Shown here piece by piece: positions 20,343-28,269 of a stretch of 64,000 nucleotides of DNA. Position 1 is the stretch's first letter, and each line of letters begins with the position of its first letter. Source of the DNA: Rhizobium redzepovicii (GTDB taxonomy: Bacteria; Pseudomonadota; Alphaproteobacteria; Rhizobiales; Rhizobiaceae); assembly GCF_019793435.1 (NCBI RefSeq), contig NZ_JAILYH010000009.1, forward strand, positions 186,001 to 250,000, given 5' to 3'. The notes beneath the pieces were generated by a model. That model ran no database searches. It saw only the letters and a list, made by a program, of their open reading frames with translations, and had not been told where the DNA came from. The position numbers were made by a program, and so were the translations under genes.

Positions 20343-20529
20343 GGCGCACGCTCCGATAAGCGATCCAGGTCAGCGTCGCTGTGATCGGCACCCAGAGAAG
20401 CTGATACCAGTAGAAAAAGGGAAAGCCGAAAAGCGACGGCTCGCGGAGATTGTAAAATGATGGCCAGAGCAGACCTATGTAAGGGATGATCAGCAGCCAG
20501 AGTGCTGCCTTGCTACGTGGTTTTTCCAT
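20332..20529 (-). CDS. DUF3311 small membrane protein
   Basis: Protein of 65 aa with two predicted transmembrane helices (LWLLIIPYIGLLWPSF and LLWVPITATLTWIAY). DUF3311 proteins are commonly encoded just before sodium:solute symporters of this kind and may help their assembly or function (inferred). It overlaps the start of mctP, so the two are translated together. A GAAAGG box lies upstream. Confidence 0.88.
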   Translation of the reverse strand: MEKPRSKAALWLLIIPYIGLLWPSFYNLREPSLFGFPFFYWYQLLWVPITATLTWIAYRSVRHDD

Positions 20530-20601
20530 GTCGGAATACCTTTCAGGCGCCGCGCGGCGGCGGTCGCCATGTTCCAGTTGTCGGCGTGGAAGGCAGGTCT
20601 T

Positions 20602-20676
20602 TCAGCCGGCGGCGGCAGCAGGCCCGTTTCGGGTCGCTCGAGCTTTTCCGGCGGATCGGAAGCTGATGTAACGCAT
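20602..20676 (-). CDS. Possible 24-aa leader peptide upstream of the mctP operon
   Basis: A short frame begins with ATG at 20676 immediately after GGGAGGAATTCAC, the best ribosome-binding site in the region. It encodes MRYISFRSAGKARATRNGPA followed by AAAG and a TGA stop. It ends 72 bp before the DUF3311 start. The peptide matches no family I recognise. It could be a leader peptide that tunes translation or transcription of the operon, or chance. Confidence is low because length gives little statistical support. Confidence 0.3.
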   Translation of the reverse strand: MRYISFRSAGKARATRNGPAAAAG

Positions 20677-20778
20677 GTGAATTCCTCCCAACGGCTTGGC
20701 ACTTGGCCAGCCGTGACTGGAGTCCTAGGGCGTTGGTTTTATCCCCACAAGATGGGCGCAGAGGCGAAATACCGGGGC

Positions 20779-21450
20779 CTACCCAGAAGTGGGTAGGCGC
20801 GGATTTCCTTCGCTTTTCGAGGCGATGCCATGGTCGAGCGCATAGCGGATAAGGCCTGCCGTGGTGGCGATGCCGAGCTTTTTCTTGAGGTTCTTGCGGT
20901 GGGTTTCCGCCGTGGCGGCGCTTATCCCGAGCGCTTCGGCGATCTCGCGGTTGCTCCTGCCGGCAACGATCAGCCCGAGCGTGTCGCGCTCGCGCGGCGT
21001 CAGAGGATCGCTCCCTTCTTCTACGCGCTCACCCATCAGCGCGTCGAAGACGCCGGAGGAGAAATAAGTACCGCCGCCCGCCACTGTCTCGATGGCCGCG
21101 ACGATCTCGTCGGTCGACACGTCTTTCAGCACATAACCGGCGGCGCCATGCAGGACCGACGAGGAAATATACTCGCGGCTGTCATGCATGGAAAGCATCA
21201 CGACGCGGGTTTGCGGAAGCTCGTTCCGGAACAATTCGATCGCATCGATGCCGCTGAGCTTCGGCATGTTGATGTCCATCAGCACCACCTGCGGCTGGAC
21301 CTGCCGGGCGATATCAAGCCCGGTTTGGGCCAGTCCGGCAGTGCCCGCTACTTCGATATGGTCGAAGGTTTCGAGCACTGCTTTCAGCCCGTCCAGCACC
21401 AGCGGATGGTTGTCGATCAGGAGCACCTTGATTTTCGGGCGTTCGTTCAT
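20779..21450 (-). CDS. mctR: LuxR/NarL-family response regulator
   Basis: Response regulator of 223 aa. The N-terminal receiver has phosphoacceptor Asp in VLMDINMP (about residue 59), followed by the switch Ser and KDVS. The C-terminal LuxR-type helix-turn-helix reads LTPRERDTLGLI...SNREIAEALG. The gene overlaps the kinase gene by 4 bp (ATGA), so translation is coupled. By homology and location it activates the adjacent mctP operon in response to monocarboxylates. Confidence 0.9.
   Translation of the reverse strand: MNERPKIKVLLIDNHPLVLDGLKAVLETFDHIEVAGTAGLAQTGLDIARQVQPQVVLMDINMPKLSGIDAIELFRNELPQTRVVMLSMHDSREYISSSVLHGAAGYVLKDVSTDEIVAAIETVAGGGTYFSSGVFDALMGERVEEGSDPLTPRERDTLGLIVAGRSNREIAEALGISAATAETHRKNLKKKLGIATTAGLIRYALDHGIASKSEGNPRLPTSG
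20780..20795. promoter_or_regulatory. NarL-type 7-2-7 inverted heptamer, candidate MctR site
   Basis: TACCCAG-AA-GTGGGTA is an inverted pair of heptamers spaced by 2 bp, the arrangement bound by NarL-family regulators (TACYYMT). It lies at the end of mctR, about 105 bp upstream of the first possible start in the mctP operon. MctR has a NarL/LuxR-type DNA-binding domain. The same bases can form a 9-bp hairpin, so a termination or processing role is the alternative. Confidence 0.5.
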
Positions 21451-22832
21451 GCGGCTTCCGCCTGCTTGCCGGCGGGCAGATTGGCCGATCTCGGCATCAT
21501 CGCCGTCAAAGTCGTGCCGGCCTCGCCGCTCTCGATCAGTAGCAGGCCCCGGAAGTGTGCCATCCGCTCCTGCATGTTGCGCAGGCCCAGACCCGAGCTG
21601 CCGGAAGCGCCATCCCTGGCGCCAGCGAACCCGGTGCCGTTGTCGGAGATGGTCATGCGGGCGCGGCCGCCGTCGCTCCAGAGCTTGACCGTAAGCCGGG
21701 AGGCGCCCGCGTGTCGCTCGACATTGTTGAAGGCCTCCTGGGCGACGCGGTAAAGCGCGGTGTTGGCTTCCGCCTTCAGCATGCCGGTAAAGCCCGAGGC
21801 GTCTATCTCCGTCTCGATCCCCGTCCGTTCGGCAAAGTGATGACAGAGCGCCTCCAGCGCCGCCGTCAGGCCGAGATCGTCGAGCACGCGCGGGCGCAGA
21901 TCATGCGAGAGCAGCCGTATTTCCTTTATGGCGCCGTTCAGCGCCTCGACGCCGCGCTCGATGGTCAGCGCGGCCTCGTCGACATTGGTCCTGACCTTGC
22001 GGCCGGCGAGATCCATTGCATAACGCACGCCGAGAAGGGTCTGGGAGATGCCGTCATGCAGCTCGCGCGCCAGCCGTGTGCGCTCTTCTTCCTGGGTGTC
22101 GATGACCCGCTGCGTCAGTTCCTTCAGCCGGCTGTCGGCCATACGGCGCTCATGGAAGGTCAGCAGCATGCAGGTGGTGAACACGACCAGCACCGAAGGC
22201 ACGGCGATCAGCGCGACGATGACGAAGGTCCGTCTGATGTTGGCGCGCGTCACTGCATTGGCGGCGGCACTCTGGGCAAAGACGTCATCCAGATAGACGC
22301 CGGTGCCGACGACCCAGTTCCATTTGTCGAGGCTGACGACGAAGGAGAGCTTGTCGGCGATCTGCCCGGTCGACGGTTTCTGCCATTTGTACTGATGAAG
22401 GCCGCCGCCTGCCTTGGCCGTGGCGATCAGTTCGGCGATGACCTTGTCGCCATCCGGGTCGGTAAGGTCGAGCCAATTGTGGCCATGCCGGAAACTCTGG
22501 CGCGGATGGACGATATTGTTGCCGGCGTAGTCGTAAACGAAGAAATACCCGTCCTTGCCGTAGTCGAGCGAGGTCAGAATTTCAGCCACCTGCTGCTTGG
22601 CGGCTTCGTCGTCGGCCCCGGCTTTGTCATAGATTGTCTGGATGGCGGAGAGGGCAAGATTGGTCAGGTTGAGGATCTCGGCTTCCTTGGTCTTCAGCAT
22701 GTTCTGCTCGAACGTGTCGATGCTGTTCTTGGCGAGGTTTGCCGATTGCCAGGTGATGAAGGTGGTGATCGCAAGGATCGAAATGACGAGCGGGACGATC
22801 GCCAATGCGATGATCTGGTGTCGTAACGTCAA
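21447..22832 (-). CDS. mctS: Cache-domain sensor histidine kinase
   Basis: Histidine kinase of 461 aa. Two transmembrane helices (about 7-29 and 201-223) flank an extracytoplasmic single-cache domain (GKDGYFFVYDY, GWNWVVGTGVY-like). The cytoplasmic part has a HisKA_3 dimerisation domain with phosphoacceptor His in ARELHDGIS and an ATPase domain with NNVERHA and GLGLRNM. This is the NarX/DegS type of kinase expected for a LuxR-type partner. Cache domains of this class often bind small carboxylates. Confidence 0.9.
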   Translation of the reverse strand: MTLRHQIIALAIVPLVISILAITTFITWQSANLAKNSIDTFEQNMLKTKEAEILNLTNLALSAIQTIYDKAGADDEAAKQQVAEILTSLDYGKDGYFFVYDYAGNNIVHPRQSFRHGHNWLDLTDPDGDKVIAELIATAKAGGGLHQYKWQKPSTGQIADKLSFVVSLDKWNWVVGTGVYLDDVFAQSAAANAVTRANIRRTFVIVALIAVPSVLVVFTTCMLLTFHERRMADSRLKELTQRVIDTQEEERTRLARELHDGISQTLLGVRYAMDLAGRKVRTNVDEAALTIERGVEALNGAIKEIRLLSHDLRPRVLDDLGLTAALEALCHHFAERTGIETEIDASGFTGMLKAEANTALYRVAQEAFNNVERHAGASRLTVKLWSDGGRARMTISDNGTGFAGARDGASGSSGLGLRNMQERMAHFRGLLLIESGEAGTTLTAMMPRSANLPAGKQAEAA

Positions 22833-22906
22833 GGCTCGTTCCTCCCGAGAATTTGCGCCCGGAATTATGCCCTTTGCCGATTGCGAGTCCAGCGGCTTAT
22901 CCGGCG

Positions 22907-23383
22907 CTATTCCAGGGGCACGAACAGGCCGAGCTTGACGTCGCGCAGCACGACATTGGTGTGCATGCGGCGGATCTGTGGATTGTCAGCCATGATCAGG
23001 GCGGCGATATCGTCATAGTGCTCGACGTCGCGGGCGGTGACGATGGCGATCAGATCGACGGCGCCAGTGACGTAATAGACCTGCTGGATATGATCCTGCT
23101 TCTCCGCCCAGACGCGGAACTTCGCCAGCGCGTCGTAATTGTCCCGCTCGATTTCCATGCCGACGATGAACACCATCGATGTTCCCGTCGCTTTCCGATC
23201 GACGACGGCGACCTCCGCCTTGATGATCCCCTCCTCGCGCAGCCGCTTCAACCGCCGTTGCACGGCCGAGACAGACAGGCCGACCCGTTCGGCGATCGTT
23301 TCGGCCTTCAGTTGGCAGTCGCGCTGAACGATATCGAGAATGTCACGGTCAAAACGATCCAGCTGTTCCATTGTCCAGTCCAA
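22907..23383 (-). CDS. Lrp/AsnC-family transcriptional regulator
   Basis: Protein of 158 aa with an N-terminal winged HTH (DRDILDIVQ, AETIAERVGLSVSAVQRRL) and a C-terminal RAM ligand-binding domain. An ATG at 23371 is a possible alternative start. It is divergent from an amino-acid ABC operon, with a 21-bp near-palindrome between them. It probably controls that transporter in response to an amino acid. Confidence 0.88.
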   Translation of the reverse strand: MDWTMEQLDRFDRDILDIVQRDCQLKAETIAERVGLSVSAVQRRLKRLREEGIIKAEVAVVDRKATGTSMVFIVGMEIERDNYDALAKFRVWAEKQDHIQQVYYVTGAVDLIAIVTARDVEHYDDIAALIMADNPQIRRMHTNVVLRDVKLGLFVPLE

Positions 23384-23437
23384 TTCCAGTTATGGCTTTT
23401 CATAGATTTCGCCGCATTCGATGCGTGAGGAAGATTA

Positions 23438-23458
23438 TTTTGCGCATAATATGCAAAA
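23438..23458. promoter_or_regulatory. Candidate Lrp-type operator
   Basis: The 21-bp sequence starting TTTTGCGCATAATATGCAAA is symmetric apart from two base pairs. It lies between the divergent Lrp-family gene and the amino-acid ABC operon, 55 bp from the former start. AT-rich dyads of this kind are typical Lrp-family targets. Confidence 0.65.
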
Positions 23459-23533
23459 GAGGTGATAATTGCGCGAAAAAACCGCGTTGTTTTATCATTA
23501 TCCTTCGCAAACTCAGTTCAGCCGGACCCCTGC

Positions 23534-24313
23534 ATGTCGGATCAACCCTTTCCTGCTCTTCGCGTCGAAGATCTCCATAAAAGCTTCGGCTCGCAACAGG
23601 TTCTCAAGGGTATCTCGACGGAGGCCTACAAGTCCGATGTGATTTCGATCATCGGCTCGTCGGGCTCCGGCAAGAGCACTTTTCTCAGGTGCATCAATTT
23701 CCTGGAAACACCGGATCGCGGGCGCATTGCGGTGAACGGCGAGGAAGTCGTGCTGAAAGCCGGTCGCGGCGGGCGGCTGCAGCCGCAGAGCTGGCGGCAG
23801 ATCGAGCGGTTGCGGACGGGGCTCGGCATGGTCTTTCAAAGTTTCAATCTCTGGGCCCATCGCACCGTGCTGGAAAACGTCATCGAGGCGCCGGTGAATG
23901 TCATGGGCATATCCAAGCGCGAGGCGATCGAAAAGGCGGAAGCCCTGCTCCACAAGGTTGGGCTTTTCGATAAGCGCGACACGTATCCCGCCTTCCTCTC
24001 CGGAGGCCAGCAGCAGCGCGCGGCGATTGCCAGAGCGCTCTGCGTCGATCCCGCCGTCATGCTGTTCGACGAGCCGACATCGGCGCTCGATCCGGAACTG
24101 GTCGGCGAGGTCCTGAAAGTCATCCGCGATCTCGCGGAAGAAGGCCGGACCATGCTGATCGTCACCCATGAAATGCGCTTCGCCCGGGATGTTTCGAGCC
24201 GTGTCCTCTTCCTGCATCAGGGACGGATCGAGGAGGAAGGGCCGCCGGAACAGGTTTTCGGGGCGCCGGTCAGCGCCCGCTGCCGGGAATTCACTCGTCT
24301 CAGCGCCCATTGA
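23534..24313 (+). CDS. Polar amino-acid ABC transporter ATPase
   Basis: ABC ATPase of 259 aa with Walker [10 protein letters not shown] at 41-49, signature LSGGQQQR, Walker [15 protein letters not shown] and switch His in VTHEM. The sequence is of the HisP/OccP group. The frame extends upstream to 23462, but the ATG at 23534 gives normal family length. It is the first gene of an importer operon that ends at 26575. A downstream homocysteine S-methyltransferase suggests a methionine-like or S-methylmethionine substrate. Confidence 0.9.
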   Translation: MSDQPFPALRVEDLHKSFGSQQVLKGISTEAYKSDVISIIGSSGSGKSTFLRCINFLETPDRGRIAVNGEEVVLKAGRGGRLQPQSWRQIERLRTGLGMVFQSFNLWAHRTVLENVIEAPVNVMGISKREAIEKAEALLHKVGLFDKRDTYPAFLSGGQQQRAAIARALCVDPAVMLFDEPTSALDPELVGEVLKVIRDLAEEGRTMLIVTHEMRFARDVSSRVLFLHQGRIEEEGPPEQVFGAPVSARCREFTRLSAH

Positions 24314-24360
24314 TCCACACCAGCCGTCATCGACACCCACGAACCAGGAGAATCCTGCGA

Positions 24361-25134
24361 ATGAAACTGCTCCCCATGCTTTTTGCCGGCGCCGCACTTG
24401 CGCTTTCCGCGGTCACCGCGCAGGCCGAAGTCCGCTTCGGCGTCATGAACGAATCCTATCCGCCCTTCTTTGCCAAGGACGCCTCGGGTGAGTGGCACGG
24501 ATGGGAAATCGACTTCATGAACGCCGTCTGCACGGAGATGAAGGAGAAATGCTCGATCGTCGACATTTCCTGGGATGGTCTCATTCCGGCTCTCCAGAGC
24601 AAGAAGTTCGACGTGATCTGGTCGTCGATGTCGAACACGGCGGAACGCTCGAAGGTGATCGATTTCACCGACAAATATTACAACACGCCGAGCACCCTGA
24701 TCGGTCCCAAGGACCAGAAGCCGGGCGCCACGGCCGAAGACGTAAAGGGCAAGACCATCGGCATCCAGGTGTCGACGATTCAGTCTGAATATTACAAGAA
24801 GTATTTTGCCAATGCTGCCGAGGAGAAAACCTACCAGACGCTCGACGAGGCTTTCCAGGATCTGGCCTCCGGCCGCATCGACTACGTCTTCGGCGATTCC
24901 CTGGCACTCGACGCCTTCCTGAAGAGCGACGGCGGCAAGGATTGCTGCGCCAAGATGGGAGATGTCGCCGACGACAAGGAAATTCTCGGCGCCGGCGTTT
25001 CGGGCGGTCTGCGGAAAGAAGACACCGAGCTGAAAGCCAAGCTGAATGCGGCGATCGCTGCAGTTCGCGCCAACGGCCAGTACGACGCGATCACCAAGAA
25101 ATACTTCGACTTCGACATCTACGGCGCGAAGTAA
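24361..25134 (+). CDS. Amino-acid ABC transporter substrate-binding protein
   Basis: SBP_bac_3 family protein of 257 aa. The signal peptide is MKLLPMLFAGAALALSAVTA with cleavage near AQAEV. The ligand-binding lobe begins VRFGVMNESYPPF. AGGAG lies 9 bases before the ATG at 24361. It supplies substrate to the two permeases that follow. Confidence 0.92.
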   Translation: MKLLPMLFAGAALALSAVTAQAEVRFGVMNESYPPFFAKDASGEWHGWEIDFMNAVCTEMKEKCSIVDISWDGLIPALQSKKFDVIWSSMSNTAERSKVIDFTDKYYNTPSTLIGPKDQKPGATAEDVKGKTIGIQVSTIQSEYYKKYFANAAEEKTYQTLDEAFQDLASGRIDYVFGDSLALDAFLKSDGGKDCCAKMGDVADDKEILGAGVSGGLRKEDTELKAKLNAAIAAVRANGQYDAITKKYFDFDIYGAK

Positions 25135-25146
25135 GCGATCCAAGAG

Positions 25147-25872
25147 ATGGCGACCGCTCAACAAGGCATTCTGGATCTGCTGTCTCCCTATCCTCCGGGA
25201 TGGGGCGGCGTTCTTTTGACAGGTGCTGTCTCCACGGTCGCCATCTCGGCTTGCGCCTTCGCCATTGGCCTGCTGCTCGGCACCGGCGGCGCGCTCGGAA
25301 AGCTTTCCGGCAATCGAGCACTGCGCCTGGTGCTCGATCTCTACACCACGCTCATCCGCGCCGTTCCCGAACTGATCCTCATCGTCGGCCTCTATTATGC
25401 CGGCACCGACGGCCTCAACCGGCTGCTGGCGGCACTCGACCTGCCGCCGGTCAATGTGAACGGCTTCGTCGCCGCCGTCGCGGTGCTCGGCTTCGTGCAG
25501 GGCGCCTATATGACCGAAGTGCTGCGCGGCGCGATCCTCGCCATTCCCACCGGTCAGATCGAGGCGGCCAAGGCCTTTGGCATGGGGCCGATGCTGCGGT
25601 TCCGCCGCGTGTTGCTGCCGGCGCTTTTGCCGAACGCGCTGCCAGGGCTGGCCAATCTCTGGATGTCGGTCACCAAGGACAGTGCGCTCGTCGCGGTCGT
25701 CGGCTACCAGGAACTGGCGCTCGCCACCCGGCTTGCCGGGGCAAGCACCAAACACTATTTCGTGTTTTTCCTCGCTTCGGCCTTTCTCTACCTCGCCATC
25801 ACCCTTGTTTCCAACGTCGCCTTCAAGCTGATCGAAGGGCGGGTGCGGCGCGGACAGCCGCGTCTCGCCTGA
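25147..25872 (+). CDS. Polar amino-acid ABC permease, subunit 1
   Basis: HisQ-type permease of 241 aa with about five transmembrane helices and the EAA loop (IEAAKAFGMGPMLRFRRV). It follows the binding protein by 12 bp. Confidence 0.9.
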   Translation: MATAQQGILDLLSPYPPGWGGVLLTGAVSTVAISACAFAIGLLLGTGGALGKLSGNRALRLVLDLYTTLIRAVPELILIVGLYYAGTDGLNRLLAALDLPPVNVNGFVAAVAVLGFVQGAYMTEVLRGAILAIPTGQIEAAKAFGMGPMLRFRRVLLPALLPNALPGLANLWMSVTKDSALVAVVGYQELALATRLAGASTKHYFVFFLASAFLYLAITLVSNVAFKLIEGRVRRGQPRLA

Positions 25873-25885
25873 GGAAGCCGCGCCC

Positions 25886-26575
25886 ATGAGTTTCACCTGG
25901 ATTTCCTCCTATTGGCCGCTGCTTCTGACCGGCGCCTGGCAGACCGTGGCGCTGCTGGTCATCTCAGTCGTGTTCGGTTTCATCATCGCCATCGGACTCG
26001 CCTTCGCGCAGGTCAGCGGCGGCAGGCTGACGCGGCTGCTGGCCCGCGGTTACTGCACCTTCTTCCGCGGCACACCGCTGCTGATCCAGCTCTGGCTGCT
26101 CTACTATGGGGCCGGCTCGCTGCTGCCGATGATCCCCGGTATCCGCCAGAGCCTATTCTGGCCGATCCTGCGCGAGGGCTTCTTCTTTGCCGCCGTCAGC
26201 TTCACGCTGAATTATGCGGCCTATGAGGCGGAGGTTTTGCGCGGCGCGCTGCTTGCCGTTCCCAAGGGCGAACTTGAAGCCGGGCGGGCCTTTGGCCTGT
26301 CACCCTGGAAGCTGACCCGCCGCATCTGGCTGCCGCGCGCCATCCGCATCGCCCTGCCGACCATTGCCGGAGAGATCGTCATGCAGCTGAAGGCGACGCC
26401 GCTCGCCTTCACGGTGACGGTGATGGATCTCTATGCCGTGGCCAACAAGGTCCGTCAGGATACGCTGCTGGTCTATGAGCCGCTGCTCGTCGTCACTCTC
26501 TTCTATCTCGCCCTGACCGCAGTGATTGCCCGCGTCTTTCGAGGTCTCGAAGCGCAAGTGCCGGTTCGTCGTTAG
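25886..26575 (+). CDS. Polar amino-acid ABC permease, subunit 2
   Basis: HisM-type permease of 229 aa with transmembrane helices, the TFFRGTPLLIQLW motif common to this family and the EAA loop (LEAGRAFGLSPWKLTRRI). It pairs with the preceding permease to form the heterodimeric channel. Confidence 0.9.
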   Translation: MSFTWISSYWPLLLTGAWQTVALLVISVVFGFIIAIGLAFAQVSGGRLTRLLARGYCTFFRGTPLLIQLWLLYYGAGSLLPMIPGIRQSLFWPILREGFFFAAVSFTLNYAAYEAEVLRGALLAVPKGELEAGRAFGLSPWKLTRRIWLPRAIRIALPTIAGEIVMQLKATPLAFTVTVMDLYAVANKVRQDTLLVYEPLLVVTLFYLALTAVIARVFRGLEAQVPVRR

Positions 26576-26698
26576 CCGATCGGAAGAGCCCGCTATGAAA
26601 CCCCGCCGCCTGTCGGAGCGAACAACACTCACTCACTCTTTTGTAAATGAAAAGCACGCTCGCCGGTGACGGTGCGGCGGCCCGAATGGAGACCCTTC

Positions 26699-27607
26699 AT
26701 GAGCAGGACACGAATCCTCGATGGCGGCATGAGCCGCGAGCTGCTGCGGCTCGGCGCCGAATTGAAACAGCCGGAATGGTCGGCCCTGGCGCTGATCAAT
26801 TCGCCGGATATCGTCCGCGAGGTGCATAAGGAATTCATCGCCGCCGGCTCTGAGGTCATCACGACCAACAGCTATGCGCTGGTGCCCTTCCATATCGGCG
26901 AGGACCGGTTCCAGAAGAAGGGTGCGGCGCTGATCCGTCTTGCCGGCCGCCTGGCGCGCGAGGCGGCCGATTCCACCACCGATCGCAAGGTGCTGGTCGC
27001 AGGTTCGCTGCCGCCGATCTTCGGCTCCTACGAGCCGCAGAATTTTCAGCCTGAGCGGGTGCAGGGTTATCTCGAGGTGCTGGTCGAAAACCTCGCCCCC
27101 TTCGTCGACATATGGCTCGGCGAGACGCTGAGCCTGATCGCCGAGGGCGAGGCCGTCCGTCAGGCGGTGGCGGGATCGGGTAAATCGTTCTGGATTTCCT
27201 TCACGCTGGCCGATGACGAAGCGGATATCGAAAGCAGCGAGCCGAAGCTTCGCTCCGGCGAAAGCGTCGAGGATGCGGCGTCCTGGGCGGCGTCATCGGG
27301 CGCCGAAGCCTTCCTGTTCAACTGCAGCAAGCCCGAGGTCATGCGAGAAGCGGTCGAGACGGCCGCCGAGACGTTCCGCAAGATGGACGCCCAGATCGAA
27401 ATCGGCGTCTATGCCAACGCCTTCGAAGGGGAACAGGGCGCCTCGGCCGCCAATGAAGGCCTGCACGATACCCGCGACGATCTGAACGACGATGCCTATT
27501 CGCGTTTTGCCTGCTCCTGGGCCGAAGCTGGTGCGACGATCATCGGCGGCTGCTGCGGAATCGGCGCCGCTCATATCCATCGTCTCGGCAAAACGCTTTC
27601 ACGATAA
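26699..27607 (+). CDS. mmuM: Homocysteine S-methyltransferase family protein
   Basis: Protein of 302 aa with the Pfam S-methyl_trans fold. Zinc-binding cysteines are visible in FNCS (about 210) and in GGCCG near the C-terminus. MmuM uses S-methylmethionine to methylate homocysteine, giving two methionines. GGAG precedes the ATG at 26699. It lies 123 bp after an amino-acid importer, which makes S-methylmethionine uptake plausible but unproven. Other methyl donors are possible. Confidence 0.85.
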   Translation: MSRTRILDGGMSRELLRLGAELKQPEWSALALINSPDIVREVHKEFIAAGSEVITTNSYALVPFHIGEDRFQKKGAALIRLAGRLAREAADSTTDRKVLVAGSLPPIFGSYEPQNFQPERVQGYLEVLVENLAPFVDIWLGETLSLIAEGEAVRQAVAGSGKSFWISFTLADDEADIESSEPKLRSGESVEDAASWAASSGAEAFLFNCSKPEVMREAVETAAETFRKMDAQIEIGVYANAFEGEQGASAANEGLHDTRDDLNDDAYSRFACSWAEAGATIIGGCCGIGAAHIHRLGKTLSR

Positions 27608-27625
27608 GCCGCAGCGCGGCTTCGT

Positions 27626-28069
27626 TCACTCCACTTTCGGCGCCGTCTTCTGAAGCTCGAGCAGAAGCTCGATCAGCTTCGGCGCCATCACCCTGATTTC
27701 CGAAAGGTGGACAGCGCTCAGCCGCGTCAGAAGCTCGTCCGCCTTCTCGGTCAGGAGGAGTGTCTGACGGCGCCTGTCGACCGGATCGGCATGGCGTTCG
27801 ACCAGCCCGGCATCCGACAGCCGCCCGACGAGCTCGGTCGCCGTATGCGGCGCGATGATCAGCCGCTCGGCGAGCATGCCGATGGTCATGGTTTCGCCGC
27901 CGCGTTGCCCCTTGATCGCCAGCAGCGCTTGATGCTGCTGCACCGGCAGTCCTTCCGACTGGGCGGCCGACGCGCTGAAGTCCGTGAACTGGCGAAGCGC
28001 GAATCTGAGGTCGGCGAGCGCCTCGTAATCCTCCTGTCTCAGCGGCGGCGGGATTTTCTTCACACTCAT
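27626..28069 (-). CDS. MarR-family transcriptional regulator
   Basis: Winged-helix regulator of 147 aa with the MarR recognition region (MTIGMLAERLIIAPHTATEL) and wing DPVDRRRQTLLLT. The frame is open to 28105. AAGGAG sits only one base before the ATG at 28069 and seven before a GTG at 28063, so the true start may be the GTG. It is divergent from a CLC channel with a perfect 21-bp palindrome between them, so it probably controls itself and the channel. Confidence 0.85.
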   Translation of the reverse strand: MSVKKIPPPLRQEDYEALADLRFALRQFTDFSASAAQSEGLPVQQHQALLAIKGQRGGETMTIGMLAERLIIAPHTATELVGRLSDAGLVERHADPVDRRRQTLLLTEKADELLTRLSAVHLSEIRVMAPKLIELLLELQKTAPKVE

Positions 28070-28204
28070 TCTCCTTTGCCGCTTGGTTCGCAGGAGGCGA
28101 TCCATGCGCGCGCTATTGCCGATCTCGAATAGATGGGCAGCCGCCGGCCGGTCAAGTGAAGCATCTTCCGAGAGATTTTCGCCTACTTGCTTTCGTCCAT
28201 TGAT

Positions 28205-28225
28205 TTATATCGTATCACGATATAA
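28205..28225. promoter_or_regulatory. Candidate MarR-type operator, perfect 21-bp inverted repeat
   Basis: TTATATCGT-ATC-ACGATATAA has 9-bp perfect arms around a 3-bp centre. It lies 45 bp upstream of the CLC gene start and 136 bp from the MarR gene, in the divergent promoter region. Confidence 0.8.
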
Positions 28226-28269
28226 TGACGCCACTCAAGCAGACCCATTTTCGCGTAGCAGAGGCTTCC

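Noticed and set aside
20685..20710. Sigma-54-like TTGGCAC element near the mctP promoter
   Set aside because: TTGGCAC is present on the plus strand only, pointing away from mctP, and the -12 part (TTGC) is not at the required spacing.
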